Positions 9,317 through 19,756 are shown, numbered from the stretch's first letter. The stretch is DNA of 64,000 bases from Flavobacteriaceae bacterium (GCA_013373385.1 JABXHX010000030.1:1-64000); one strand, 5' to 3'. The notes: generated by a model not told the origin, from the sequence alone. Translations and numbers: made by a program.

Positions 9317-9993
9317 GTAAAAAAATAAAAATTGTTCTAGCAGAAGACGAACCTAGTTTGGCTCAAATTGTAAAAGAGAGTTTAGAGACGAGAAACTTTG
9401 AAGTCTTTTTAGCTAAAGATGGTGAAATTGCTTATGATTTTTACCAGAAAGTAAATCCAAATATTTTGGTTTTAGATGTTATGATGCCAATTAAAGATGG
9501 CTTTACATTAGCCAAAGAAATCAGAAAAGAAAACAAAACCATTCCAATTATCTTTTTAACAGCAAAATCGCAAACCAAAGATGTGTTAGCGGGGTTTAAT
9601 CACGGAGGTAATGACTATTTAAAAAAGCCTTTTTCTATGGAAGAACTTATTGTAAGAATCAATGCCTTACTTGACAGAACTACACTGAAACAAAGCAACT
9701 CTAACATACCTATTGGCAAGTATACCTTTAATTACACCAAGCAATTATTAATAGTTAACAATGCTTCTATTGCACTTACTCATAGAGAATCTGAATTGCT
9801 CTTTCTATTATCTCAGAACAAAAACGAAATTTCTGATCGGACCTATATTCTTAAAAAAATTTGGGGAGATGATGATTTCTTTAATGCACGAAGTATGGAT
9901 GTTTTTATTACCAAGCTTAGAAAAAAACTACATCAAGACAATAACATTCAAATAGTGAATGTTAGAGGATATGGATATAAATTGATTTGCTAA
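9313..9993 (+). CDS. OmpR/PhoB-family response regulator
   Basis: Receiver domain (LVLDVMMPIKDGF, KKPF) plus winged-helix C-terminus (RSMDVFITKLRKKL...NVRGYGYKL); overlaps the kinase stop by 4 bp. Confidence 0.95.
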   Translation: MSKKIKIVLAEDEPSLAQIVKESLETRNFEVFLAKDGEIAYDFYQKVNPNILVLDVMMPIKDGFTLAKEIRKENKTIPIIFLTAKSQTKDVLAGFNHGGNDYLKKPFSMEELIVRINALLDRTTLKQSNSNIPIGKYTFNYTKQLLIVNNASIALTHRESELLFLLSQNKNEISDRTYILKKIWGDDDFFNARSMDVFITKLRKKLHQDNNIQIVNVRGYGYKLIC

Positions 9994-10064
9994 TTGCATG
10001 GTTAGTTCTAAAAATTGCTTAACTTTATCAGCCCTTTTCAAAAACTATTTAGAAATACATAACT

Positions 10065-10679
10065 ATGCATGTAGCTATTGCAGGAAATATCGGCGCTGGT
10101 AAAACTACACTTACCAAGCTATTAGCAAAACATTACAATTGGAAACCTCATTATGAATCTGTTGAAGAAAATCCGTATTTAGATGATTTTTATGCAGAAA
10201 TGGAACGTTGGTCTTTTAACCTTCAAGTTTTTTTCTTAAACAGCAGATTTAGACAAATATTAGAACTCAGAGAATCAGGCAAAAAAATAATTCAGGATAG
10301 AACTATTTATGAAGATGCACATATTTTTGCTCCGAATTTACATGCCATGGGTTTAATGACCAACAGAGATTTTCAAAACTACAGTTCTTTATTTGAATTG
10401 ATGGAAAACTTGGTTACGCCACCAGATTTGTTAATTTATTTGCGTTCTAGCATTCCCAATTTAGTAGGTCAAATTCACAAAAGAGGAAGAGACTACGAAA
10501 ACTCTATAAGTATTGATTATTTAAGTAGATTAAACGAGCGCTATGAAGCTTGGATATCTACTTACACAAAAGGCAAACTATTAATTATTGATGTTGACAA
10601 CTTAGATTTTGTAGACAATCAAGAAGATTTAGGCTATATTATTGACAGAATAGATGCGCAAATAAATGGGTTGTTCTAA
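10065..10679 (+). CDS. Deoxynucleoside kinase
   Basis: P-loop GNIGAGKTTL, DRTIYEDAHIFA motif. Confidence 0.92.
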   Translation: MHVAIAGNIGAGKTTLTKLLAKHYNWKPHYESVEENPYLDDFYAEMERWSFNLQVFFLNSRFRQILELRESGKKIIQDRTIYEDAHIFAPNLHAMGLMTNRDFQNYSSLFELMENLVTPPDLLIYLRSSIPNLVGQIHKRGRDYENSISIDYLSRLNERYEAWISTYTKGKLLIIDVDNLDFVDNQEDLGYIIDRIDAQINGLF

Positions 10680-10684
10680 AATAC

Positions 10685-10714
10685 AAAAGCTCATTTAATA
10701 ATTAAATGAGCTTT
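10685..10714. terminator. Bidirectional terminator between convergent genes
   Basis: aaagctcatttaat/attaaatgagcttt inverted repeat. Confidence 0.7.
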
Positions 10715-10745
10715 ACAAATAATAATAGACGTTCCCCTTAATCTA

Positions 10746-11054
10746 TTACAATCTTAATAATTTATAGATTTCAAAATCTAAAATCCTATTTTCTTTTTCT
10801 TTAGATGTTATTCTTATATGAAATAATGTTAATGTAAAAAATGAAGTCATCAACAAACAAACTAACACTAGTTGATTAAAATTTTCTGTATAACCAATTC
10901 TACTATAAAAAGTAAAAAATGCCGTAATTATAAAGAGTATCATAAAAACGAGACTCATAGATTTATATAAAGAAATCTTTTGTGAATTATCTCTCAACCG
11001 ATTTTGCAAACTTTTAAATTTTTCTTCTCTACTATTTAAATCCATTTTATGCAA
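10746..11054 (-). CDS. Hypothetical small membrane protein
   Basis: 102 aa, two hydrophobic helices. Confidence 0.6.
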   Translation of the reverse strand: MHKMDLNSREEKFKSLQNRLRDNSQKISLYKSMSLVFMILFIITAFFTFYSRIGYTENFNQLVLVCLLMTSFFTLTLFHIRITSKEKENRILDFEIYKLLRL

Positions 11055-11146
11055 ACTATTGTTCTTTATTTTTTAAGACACTTCTATTTTTAAAAAGTCA
11101 CATTTAATTTTTATTGTAAGACACAAAACCATTTTTTACCTTACTT

Positions 11147-11974
11147 TTATTCTTCAATTATTACAATTTCATCAGCTATTTCTTTTACTGGCAAGACTAC
11201 TTTCCCTTTAGCAGTTTGTATTACAACGCAAATATTATCTATAGAAATTATAACACCTTCTATTTCTTTAACTTTTATTCTTTGTCCTATTTCAAAGTTT
11301 TTTCTTGAGTAGTAACCAAAAAGCAATCTTTTTATTACGTCTCTAGAACCTAAACCAAAAGCTATGGCAAACGATAGTAATATCGAACCTATAATTAAGG
11401 TTAAGTTACTCTTTAAAATACTTGTATCTATTCCGGCCTGATCTAATGCTGATATTGAAATAAAAACAACAATTAAATAAAAAGCAATATTTGCTACTAA
11501 ATTCCCACCTGTTATCTCAAGTGATTTAAACATTGATTGAATTGCTTTTTTACTTAGAGTCCCCACATATATTCCTGCAACAAAAATTAATAAAGATGTA
11601 AGCAATCTTGGCAAATAGGCTATAAAACTTCCTATTCCTTCAGAAACCATGTTCAACCCAAATACATCAGATCCAATTAAAATAAATATTAAAACCAATA
11701 ACCATTTTAATACACTTAAAATAACATTGGTTAATACAATATTTATGGTAGTATTTCCAAAAATTTCTGTTTTACTTAATTTTTTAGACCATTCATCAAT
11801 CTTGGTTTTATTCAATGCTTTTCTTACAATATACAGTAACACTTTAATAAAAATCCAGGCCAAAATTACAAATCCAATAAACCCAAATACTTTTGGTAAA
11901 CCAGATAAAATTTTCGTCCAAATATCTTCTAAAGATGACATAATGTCGATTTTCAAAATTAGTAATGCGTTCAT
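11147..11974 (-). CDS. Mechanosensitive ion channel family protein (MscS/CmpX-like); true start may be internal Met near 11941
   Basis: TM-rich N-terminus; LSFAIAFGLGSRDVIKRLLFGYY followed by beta domain (GQRIKVKEIEGVIISI). Confidence 0.85.
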   Translation of the reverse strand: MNALLILKIDIMSSLEDIWTKILSGLPKVFGFIGFVILAWIFIKVLLYIVRKALNKTKIDEWSKKLSKTEIFGNTTINIVLTNVILSVLKWLLVLIFILIGSDVFGLNMVSEGIGSFIAYLPRLLTSLLIFVAGIYVGTLSKKAIQSMFKSLEITGGNLVANIAFYLIVVFISISALDQAGIDTSILKSNLTLIIGSILLSFAIAFGLGSRDVIKRLLFGYYSRKNFEIGQRIKVKEIEGVIISIDNICVVIQTAKGKVVLPVKEIADEIVIIEE

Positions 11975-11990
11975 AATAGTTTGATTTAAG

Positions 11991-12188
11991 TTATTTCTTC
12001 TTTGGTTTTTTGTCTTCCTTTTCTTCTCTCAAAGTTAACAAAGAACCCATTGTATTCGGGTATTTTACAACGAATAAATCTGCCATATCTATAGCAAGTT
12101 TTATTTTAGCAACATCTCCTAGGACTTTCTCCTTAAGTACTTTTGGCACTTCTTGATGTTCTAATATTTTCTTAAATGGATTCTCCAT
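11991..12188 (-). CDS. Small conserved-looking hypothetical protein directly downstream of ECF sigma
   Basis: 65 aa ORF, 1-bp gap from the sigma factor gene. Confidence 0.65.
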   Translation of the reverse strand: MENPFKKILEHQEVPKVLKEKVLGDVAKIKLAIDMADLFVVKYPNTMGSLLTLREEKEDKKPKKK

Positions 12189-12189
12189 A

Positions 12190-12762
12190 TTATAATTCGT
12201 TATACACGTTAACCACTTTTTCTTTTGCTCTTTTTAATCGCATTTTAACTGCGCTTTCTCCTATTTCTAATACATCTGAAATATCTTTGATAGATAATTC
12301 ATCTTGATATTTCATCAATAGAATCATCTTATCATTTGGCTCAATAATAGATAATGCTTTGGCCAACTTATCTGATTTTAACTCAAATAATGCTGCATCA
12401 TCTATTTCTTCAAACTCTTCATCATCTTTTATTTGATCTGTAACAACAGTCTTCTTTTCTTTCTTTTTGTACGAATCTCTTTGAACATAATTCACACAAA
12501 AATTATACGTAAAAGAATACAACCAGGTAGAAAATTTAGACTTCCCTTTAAAAGTTCTCAATTTTACAAACAGTCTAACAAAGACATCATGCGTTAAATC
12601 TTGTGCTTCTTCTTTATTTTTTGCAAACCCATAACATTTATTATAAACCACAGAAATATATCTGTCATACAAAACAGCAAACAAATGTGTATTATTTGTT
12701 GCTACTATTTTGCTAACAAGCTCTTCGTCACTTATGGTTTTTATATTTATAGATTCACTCAA
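12190..12762 (-). CDS. RNA polymerase sigma factor, ECF/sigma-70 family
   Basis: Region 2 (AQDLTHDVFVRLFVKLRTFKGKSKFSTWLYSFTYNFCVNYVQR) and region 4 (KDISDVLEIGESAVKMRLKRAKEKV). Confidence 0.93.
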   Translation of the reverse strand: MSESINIKTISDEELVSKIVATNNTHLFAVLYDRYISVVYNKCYGFAKNKEEAQDLTHDVFVRLFVKLRTFKGKSKFSTWLYSFTYNFCVNYVQRDSYKKKEKKTVVTDQIKDDEEFEEIDDAALFELKSDKLAKALSIIEPNDKMILLMKYQDELSIKDISDVLEIGESAVKMRLKRAKEKVVNVYNEL

Positions 12763-12973
12763 TGTAAATCAGCAAATTAAATTTGATTAGTATTAATCTT
12801 TTGACACAATTTTATCGTTGAAGTCACTTTTTCACCAACTTAAATTTAGCATTTATTTCTCTAAAAAAGTAGATTTGAGAATTTTTATCACTCCTTTTTG
12901 TAACATTTACTGAAAAGTTTACGTATAAGTAAATGTAGAGTATTAATAATCGTTTAAAAATCAAATTTATTAG

Positions 12974-13837
12974 ATGAGACAACTTAAAATTACCAAGCAG
13001 GTTACCAATAGAGAAACTGCATCGTTAGACAAATATTTACAAGAGATAGGAAAGGTAGATTTAATTACTGCCGATGAAGAAGTAGAATTAGCTCAACGTA
13101 TAAAAGCAGGAGATCAGGTAGCTTTAGAAAAGTTAACAAAAGCAAACTTGCGTTTTGTGGTTTCTGTAGCAAAACAATATCAAAATCAAGGATTAACACT
13201 TCCAGATTTAATTAACGAAGGTAATTTAGGATTGATAAAAGCAGCTAAACGTTTTGATGAAACACGTGGATTTAAATTTATCTCGTACGCTGTATGGTGG
13301 ATTCGTCAATCAATTTTACAAGCATTGGCAGAACAATCTAGAATTGTACGTTTGCCATTAAATAAAATTGGTTCTATTAACAAGATTAATAAAATGTATG
13401 CTTTCTTAGAGCAAGAAAATGAGCGCCCACCAAGTGCAGAAGAGATTGCTAAGAAATTAGACATGACTGTTAACGATGTAAAAGAGTCTATGAAAAACTC
13501 AGGTCGTCATGTATCTATGGATGCGCCTTTAATTGAAGGAGAAGATTCTAATTTATACGATGTCTTAAACTCAGGAGAATCTCCAAACCCTGATAAATCT
13601 TTATTACACGAATCTTTACGCGTAGAAATTTCTAGAGCTTTAGAAACCTTAACTCCGAGAGAAGCTGATGTGGTAAAATTATACTTTGGTTTAGGAGAAC
13701 ACCAACCAATGACTTTAGAAGAAATTGGCGAAACATTTGATTTAACTCGCGAGCGTGTACGTCAGATTAAAGAAAAAGCAATTCGTAGATTAAAGCATAC
13801 ATCTAGAAGTAAAATCTTAATGACATATTTAGGATAG
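12974..13837 (+). CDS. rpoD: Primary RNA polymerase sigma factor (RpoD/SigA)
   Basis: 287 aa; [48 protein letters not shown]. Confidence 0.95.
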   Translation: MRQLKITKQVTNRETASLDKYLQEIGKVDLITADEEVELAQRIKAGDQVALEKLTKANLRFVVSVAKQYQNQGLTLPDLINEGNLGLIKAAKRFDETRGFKFISYAVWWIRQSILQALAEQSRIVRLPLNKIGSINKINKMYAFLEQENERPPSAEEIAKKLDMTVNDVKESMKNSGRHVSMDAPLIEGEDSNLYDVLNSGESPNPDKSLLHESLRVEISRALETLTPREADVVKLYFGLGEHQPMTLEEIGETFDLTRERVRQIKEKAIRRLKHTSRSKILMTYLG

Positions 13838-13888
13838 TTGCTTTAATTAGCACACTTACTTCTAAACACAAATGTTAATTACATTATA

Positions 13889-13916
13889 AAAACTCTCGAA
13901 ATTATTTCGAGAGTTT
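13889..13916 (+). terminator. Terminator downstream of rpoD
   Basis: aaaactctcgaaa/tttcgagagtttt inverted repeat followed by cttttat. Confidence 0.75.
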
Positions 13917-13959
13917 TCTTTTATATGAGTATTTTTGCCTAAACATTACAACTAAAATT

Positions 13960-14610
13960 ATGACTAAACTAATTGCTCCTTCTATGCTTGCAGCAGATTT
14001 CGGAAACTTGCAACGCGATACAGAAATGGTTAATAACAGCAAAGCCGACTGGTTTCATATTGACGTTATGGATGGTCATTTTGTACCGAACATTTCTTAC
14101 GGAATGCCAGTGATACAAGCCATCAAAAAACATGCGACCAAACCATTAGATGTACATTTAATGATTGAAAAACCTGAACGTTATATCGAAGAATTTGCCA
14201 AAGTTGGAGCAAACATTATTACAGTACATTACGAGTCTACTGTGCATCTACACAGAACCTTAACTCAGATAGAAAACGCTGGTTGTAAAGCCGGAGTTGT
14301 ATTAAATTTAACGACACCTGTTTCTGTACTAGAAGATATTTTACCGAAATGTTATATGGTATTATTAATGTCTATCAACCCTGGATTTGGAGGACAAAAA
14401 TTTGAAGATATTACGTATAACAAAATTAAAAAACTGCGTAAAATGATTGATGAGAGAGGTTTAGACACTCTTATAGAAATTGATGGTGGCGTTACTGATA
14501 AGAACATCAAGCAATTAGAAGAAGCTGGCGCAAATGTGTTTGTTGCCGGAAGCCATGTTTTCAAAAGTAACAACCCAACGGAAACCATAGCAAATTTAAA
14601 AAGTTTATAA
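13960..14610 (+). CDS. rpe: Ribulose-phosphate 3-epimerase
   Basis: IAPSMLAADF, HIDVMDGHFVPNI, MSINPGFGGQKF, IDGGV motifs. Confidence 0.96.
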   Translation: MTKLIAPSMLAADFGNLQRDTEMVNNSKADWFHIDVMDGHFVPNISYGMPVIQAIKKHATKPLDVHLMIEKPERYIEEFAKVGANIITVHYESTVHLHRTLTQIENAGCKAGVVLNLTTPVSVLEDILPKCYMVLLMSINPGFGGQKFEDITYNKIKKLRKMIDERGLDTLIEIDGGVTDKNIKQLEEAGANVFVAGSHVFKSNNPTETIANLKSL

Positions 14611-14638
14611 AAAGACCGAAGCAATTGCTTCGGTCTTT
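14611..14638. terminator. Bidirectional terminator between rpe and CBS protein gene
   Basis: Perfect palindrome aaagaccgaagcaattgcttcggtcttt. Confidence 0.85.
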
Positions 14639-14656
14639 TCCCTTTCACAACATTTA

Positions 14657-15076
14657 TTAGTATTGCTCTAATAAATAATTTAATAAATCTGTAGTAGTTA
14701 CTATACCAACCAGCTTAGTATTATCTACAACAGGCAGTGCATGAAACTCATTTTTTGCCAGCACTTCTGCCACTTCTTTAATTGTCTGGGTAGAAGATAC
14801 AGAAACAATATTTTTTACCATTACTTGCTCAATACTTAACATATTGTATACTGCTGTATCTACATCTCTTTCATCATTACCATAAGCATCAACAAAACTT
14901 ACACGTAATAAATCTGTTAAGCTTAACATCCCTATAATATCATCTCCTGACACCACTGGAATATGACGAATACTATTTTCAGTAAACAGTTTTTCTGCTT
15001 CTACTAAATTGTTAGATAAATTAACAGTAATTAAGTCTGTAGACATTATTTTTGATACTAACTCTCTTCTTTTCAT
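14657..15076 (-). CDS. Tandem CBS-domain protein
   Basis: Two CBS repeats (IRHIPVVSGDDIIGMLSLTDLL; FHALPVVDNTKLVGIVTTTDLL). Confidence 0.92.
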   Translation of the reverse strand: MKRRELVSKIMSTDLITVNLSNNLVEAEKLFTENSIRHIPVVSGDDIIGMLSLTDLLRVSFVDAYGNDERDVDTAVYNMLSIEQVMVKNIVSVSSTQTIKEVAEVLAKNEFHALPVVDNTKLVGIVTTTDLLNYLLEQY

Positions 15077-15228
15077 TACTAATTGCTTTTAAATTCTACT
15101 ACGAATTTCTAACAAAAAAACAGTAACCTATATGATAAAAATCAGTATTTAAAAACCATATAATTGGTAATTTATTGCAGTCTTTATTTTTGAATAAATA
15201 GATTATATTCGTAGAAACTATCAATATT

Positions 15229-15735
15229 ATGAAACATTTTCTTTTGCCCCTTTTTGTTGTACTTATTAGTTTTTCTGGTTCTACCCAGAATAAAGACAAC
15301 AGAAAATATGACGAAATACTAGAACAGGTATGGAAACCTTTTAAAAAATCATTCGACAATAAAGATTACAAAACCTTCAACAAGCTTCATACAGATGACA
15401 TTCTAAGAATTAATAGCTGGGGAATTAAAAAAGGAGAAGTGTATAAAAATGGGATTAAAAAAAGTTACCAAAAAACTTCAAAGAGAACTAGAACTATAGA
15501 GTTTTGGATAGAACAAAGTGTATTTTCTGAAACAATAGCACACCAAATTGGTTACTACGCTGTAACATATAAAGAACCAAATAAGAAAGATAAAACTACC
15601 TATGCTCAGTTTCAAGTTACATTACTTAAAATAAATGGTCATTGGAAAATATCTCAAGATTTTGACACTGAACTAGTAGGTGGAAAAAAAGTTGATGCTT
15701 CTTTTGTAAAGAATCTTAAGAAGTTAGAGTTATAA
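15229..15735 (+). CDS. Secreted NTF2-like/DUF4440-like protein
   Basis: 168 aa, signal peptide, NTF2-like pattern (FDNKDYKTFNKLHTDDILRIN...GHWKISQDFD). Confidence 0.65.
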   Translation: MKHFLLPLFVVLISFSGSTQNKDNRKYDEILEQVWKPFKKSFDNKDYKTFNKLHTDDILRINSWGIKKGEVYKNGIKKSYQKTSKRTRTIEFWIEQSVFSETIAHQIGYYAVTYKEPNKKDKTTYAQFQVTLLKINGHWKISQDFDTELVGGKKVDASFVKNLKKLEL

Positions 15736-15830
15736 AATACTACAAAATTAACTCTACTCTTTTATTCCTTCACAAAAAAGAAAACCAGCATACAATTCAA
15801 ATAAACTTGATTATATACTGGTCTTTATTG

Positions 15831-15904
15831 TGACTCCGGCAGGATTCAAACCTGCAACCCTCAGAGCCGAAATCTGATATTCTATTCAGTTGAACTACGG
15901 AGCC
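15831..15904 (-). tRNA. tRNA-Arg (anticodon UCG)
   Basis: Reverse strand folds as cloverleaf: acceptor GGCTCCG/CGGAGTC, anticodon arm TCAGA-TTTCGGC-TCTGA, T arm GCAGG-TTTGAAT-CCTGC. Confidence 0.88.
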
Positions 15905-15921
15905 TTTTAAGATAGATTATC

Positions 15922-16371
15922 TTATCCTAAATTTTTCTTAACTAAGGTAGAAATGGTTTTTCCATCTGCCTGCCCTGCTAATTGTTTAGAAACAATTCCC
16001 ATTACTTTTCCCATATCTTTCATACTTGTTGCACCAACTTGCGCTATAGTAGCAACTACAACTTTTTCTATTTCTTCTTCAGATAATGCTTCTGGTAAAA
16101 ATTGCTCTATCACTGCTGCTTCTGCTATTTCTGGTTCCGCTAAATCTTGTCTCCCTTGTTGTATAAAAACAGTAGCACTGTCTTTACGTTGCTTTACTTG
16201 TTTTTGTAAGATTTTCATTTCTTGATCTTCTGTCAACGCATTGGCCGCACCATTTTCTGTTTTTGCTAATAAAATGGCAGATTTTACAGATCGTAAAGCT
16301 TGTAAAGCAACTGTGTCTTTAGATTTCATGGCTGCTTTTAGTTGTTCCATTATTAATTTTTCTAAACTCAT
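15922..16371 (-). CDS. GatB/YqeY domain-containing protein
   Basis: MKSKDTVALQALRSVKSAI, EQFLPEALSEEEI, DMGKVMG motifs. Confidence 0.93.
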   Translation of the reverse strand: MSLEKLIMEQLKAAMKSKDTVALQALRSVKSAILLAKTENGAANALTEDQEMKILQKQVKQRKDSATVFIQQGRQDLAEPEIAEAAVIEQFLPEALSEEEIEKVVVATIAQVGATSMKDMGKVMGIVSKQLAGQADGKTISTLVKKNLG

Positions 16372-16405
16372 TTTTTATTTTTTAGAAATGCAAAGATACA
16401 CATAA

Positions 16406-16433
16406 AAAAAATTCCTAATTACTTAGGAATTTT
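16406..16433 (-). terminator. Terminator downstream of ftsZ
   Basis: aaaaattcctaa-ttac-ttaggaattttt inverted repeat. Confidence 0.7.
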
Positions 16434-16473
16434 TAAATCAAACTGAATAATTCAATAATTAGTATTACATAAG

Positions 16474-18381
16474 TTAATCTACATTATCGTGTAAAAATGA
16501 GTTGTTTGAGCGCAACTGAATATCATCATTTGCATCTGTACTTAAGGTGGTTTTTGATTTGCTTAAATCTGAGTTTACCTCATCTAAATCTACTCCCATT
16601 CTTTTATAGGCAGGCTGACGCTCAATATCATCAATGTTTTTATTTACATGATCTGTAAATTTATAATTGAATCCTTTCATTTTTTGTCTTCTCAATTCTG
16701 CAGTTTTTTCTAGCTCTGCAATTGTTAAACTCAACGGAGAAACCTCTTCAGAAATGGTCTCTATATCTTCAACTTTTTGAGTTGGTGTTGTTTTAACCGT
16801 AAATGCTAGCTCTTCTTCAACTACTTCTTTTTCCTCGTTTATTTTAGAGCTCTTTGCAATAGTTGGCTCTACATCAAAATCTTCTAAAACGAATCTCTTT
16901 TCAACTACTTTTTCATCTTCAGCAACAATTTCTACAGCATCGTTAACAACAATATCATTTGCATCTTCTATTGACAAATCAAAATGTACTTTCTTTTCTT
17001 CTGACACTGGCTTAATTTCTTCATAGCTATTTAACGGTAAATCAAAAAGTAACTCTGCTGCTAGCTGGACTGGTTCTTCTACAATTTCATCTTCAATAGT
17101 TGGCGCAACATTAGTTATAATAAAATCATCTTCAGAAATTAGTTCAGGCTCAATTTCATCATATACAACATTGATATTATTGATAAAATCTGTTGTTGGT
17201 ATTAGATTATTAGTTATTGTTTCTGCTTCGTCATCTTCGTCTAAAACATGTACTATTTTAGCATTAGTCTTTTGCAAAGGTGCTGAATTAATTTCTGATG
17301 ATTTTTTAACCGATCCGTCAGAAAAATCATAGCTAGCTTTTTGTTCATCTTCTAAAGTATGAATGATTTTCTTTACCTCTGTATTGGTAATATTACTTTG
17401 TTGGTCGGCAGCAAAACCAGTTGCAACAATGGTAACAGAAATAGCATCTCCTAACTCTTGATCTTCTCCAATACCCATAATAATATTAGCCTCATAACCT
17501 GCTTCAATTTGGATATAGTCATTAATTTCTCCTATTTCATCTAATGTTACTTCATCAGAACCAGATACAATTAACAGCAATACATTTTTAGCTCCTGTAA
17601 TTTTATTGTCATTTAACAACGGAGAATCTAATGCTTTAATAATTGCATTTTTAGCTCTATTAACTCCAGATTCTTTTGCAGAACCCATAATTGCCGTTCC
17701 GCTATTAGACAATACGGTTTTGGCATCGTGCAAATCTATATTTTGCTTGTAATGATGTGTTATTACTTCTGCAATACCTCTTGCTGCGGTAGACAAAACT
17801 TCATCTGCCTTAGAAAAACCAGCTTTAAACCCTAAATTACCGTATACTTCTCTAAGTTTATTATTGTTAATAACAATTAACGAATCTACATTTCCGCGTA
17901 ACGTATCGATTCCAATTTGAGCTTGTTTTGAGCGCATTCTTCCTTCAAATTGAAACGGCATGGTTACAATACCAACAGTTAAAATATCCATGTCTTTGGC
18001 TATTTTAGCTATAATTGGAGCAGCACCTGTACCGGTACCACCACCCATACCTGCGGTAATAAACACCATTTTGGTATGTGTACTTAGCATCTGTTGAATT
18101 TCTCCAATACTTTCTTGGGCTGCTTTTTCTCCAATTTCTGGATTAGCACCCGCACCAAGACCAGAAGTTAAATTGGCTCCTAACTGAATTTTGTTAGGAA
18201 CACCACTATTTTCTAGGGCTTGTGCGTCTGTATTACAGATTACAAAATCTACACCTCTAATGTCTTGATGAAACATGTGGTTAACTGCATTACTACCTCC
18301 ACCACCAACACCAATTACTTTGATAGCATTTGATTGTGATTTTGGCATTTCGAATACAATGCCATCTAATTCTTCGCTCAT
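16474..18381 (-). CDS. ftsZ: Cell division protein FtsZ (with long acidic C-terminal extension)
   Basis: Tubulin signature GGGTGTGAAPIIAKIAKD; C-terminal extension typical of Bacteroidota. Confidence 0.97.
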   Translation of the reverse strand: MSEELDGIVFEMPKSQSNAIKVIGVGGGGSNAVNHMFHQDIRGVDFVICNTDAQALENSGVPNKIQLGANLTSGLGAGANPEIGEKAAQESIGEIQQMLSTHTKMVFITAGMGGGTGTGAAPIIAKIAKDMDILTVGIVTMPFQFEGRMRSKQAQIGIDTLRGNVDSLIVINNNKLREVYGNLGFKAGFSKADEVLSTAARGIAEVITHHYKQNIDLHDAKTVLSNSGTAIMGSAKESGVNRAKNAIIKALDSPLLNDNKITGAKNVLLLIVSGSDEVTLDEIGEINDYIQIEAGYEANIIMGIGEDQELGDAISVTIVATGFAADQQSNITNTEVKKIIHTLEDEQKASYDFSDGSVKKSSEINSAPLQKTNAKIVHVLDEDDEAETITNNLIPTTDFINNINVVYDEIEPELISEDDFIITNVAPTIEDEIVEEPVQLAAELLFDLPLNSYEEIKPVSEEKKVHFDLSIEDANDIVVNDAVEIVAEDEKVVEKRFVLEDFDVEPTIAKSSKINEEKEVVEEELAFTVKTTPTQKVEDIETISEEVSPLSLTIAELEKTAELRRQKMKGFNYKFTDHVNKNIDDIERQPAYKRMGVDLDEVNSDLSKSKTTLSTDANDDIQLRSNNSFLHDNVD

Positions 18382-18418
18382 AATTACTCTTCTATTTTAT
18401 AGGGTTCTTTTTTATTTT

Positions 18419-19750
18419 TTATTCTGCGTTGTCTAAAAATTCTTTGAATTGCTCTGTGAATTTCTCGAAAAAAGATTTTCTCTTTTTTGTTGGTTTCTTT
18501 TTCTCTGCTGCTGGTTCTTCTTCAGTAACTTCATCTGCAGGTTCATTTTCTAGTGGCTGTGGAATTTCTGTTAATTCTTGCTGTTTCCCTTCTTTTTCTA
18601 AACCTTCCATTAACAAACCAACGGCTGTTGCAAAAGACGGGCTTGATAATGCATCGTCAGAATCTCCAGCTAAATGCTCATTTGGGTAGCCAATTCTAGC
18701 ATCCATGCCAGTTATATATTCTACTAACTGACGTAAATGTTTTAATTGAGAACCTCCTCCTGTCAATACAATTCCTGCTATTAGTTTTCCTTTAACAGTT
18801 TCGTGTCCATAATTTTTAATTTCTAAATACACATGCTCAATAATTTCTTGTACTCTGGCATGGATAATTTTAGAAAGGTTTTTTAGTGTGATTTCTTTTG
18901 GCTCTCTACCTCTCAATCCTGGAATTGATACAATTTCTGTTTCTTTATTTTCTCCTGGCCAAGCAGAACCAAATTTTATTTTTAACAGTTCTGCCTGTTT
19001 TTCTATGATTGAACAACCTTCTTTGATATCTTCTGTAATCACATTTCCACCAAATGGGATAACTGCTGTATGACGAATAATTCCATCTTTAAAGATGGCT
19101 AAATCTGTAGTTCCGCCTCCAATATCAATCAAAGCTACACCGGCTTCTTTTTCTTCTTGGCTTAGTACTGATGCCGCAGAAGCTAAAGGTTCTAAAGTGA
19201 TATCAGACAAATCTAACCCTGCACTTTTAACACATCTTCCTATATTTCTTATTGATGAAACTTGTCCAACAACTACATGAAAATTAGCTTCTAATCTTCC
19301 GCCGTACATTCCTATCGGTTCTTTGATTTCTCCTTGGCTATCTACCTTAAATTCTTGTGGCAAAACATGAATTATTTCTTCACCAGGCAACATCACTAAT
19401 TTATGCACTTGATTTACCAAATTGTCTATATCGTGCTCATCTATTACTTCGTCTGCATTAGGTCTAGTAATATAGTCGCTGTGGTGTAAGCTTCTGATGT
19501 GTTGCCCTGCAATACCAACTACTACATTGTTTATTTTTTGACCCGAAACATTTTCTGCCTCATCAACTGCTTGCTGAATAGATTGTATGGTTTGTGTAAT
19601 ATTACTAACTACACCTCTTTTTACTCCTAAACTCTTTGCTTTACCAATACCTAAAACTTCTAATTTTCCGTATTCGTTCTTTTTACCAATCATGGCAACA
19701 ATCTTGGTAGTACCAATATCTAAACCTACTGATATTTTATTGTTTTCCAT
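18419..19750 (-). CDS. ftsA: Cell division protein FtsA
   Basis: Actin-like fold motifs VGLDIGTTKIVAMIG, ALIDIGGGTTDLAIF, IVLTGGGSQL; upstream of ftsZ. Confidence 0.96.
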   Translation of the reverse strand: MENNKISVGLDIGTTKIVAMIGKKNEYGKLEVLGIGKAKSLGVKRGVVSNITQTIQSIQQAVDEAENVSGQKINNVVVGIAGQHIRSLHHSDYITRPNADEVIDEHDIDNLVNQVHKLVMLPGEEIIHVLPQEFKVDSQGEIKEPIGMYGGRLEANFHVVVGQVSSIRNIGRCVKSAGLDLSDITLEPLASAASVLSQEEKEAGVALIDIGGGTTDLAIFKDGIIRHTAVIPFGGNVITEDIKEGCSIIEKQAELLKIKFGSAWPGENKETEIVSIPGLRGREPKEITLKNLSKIIHARVQEIIEHVYLEIKNYGHETVKGKLIAGIVLTGGGSQLKHLRQLVEYITGMDARIGYPNEHLAGDSDDALSSPSFATAVGLLMEGLEKEGKQQELTEIPQPLENEPADEVTEEEPAAEKKKPTKKRKSFFEKFTEQFKEFLDNAE

Positions 19751-19756
19751 CTTGCT

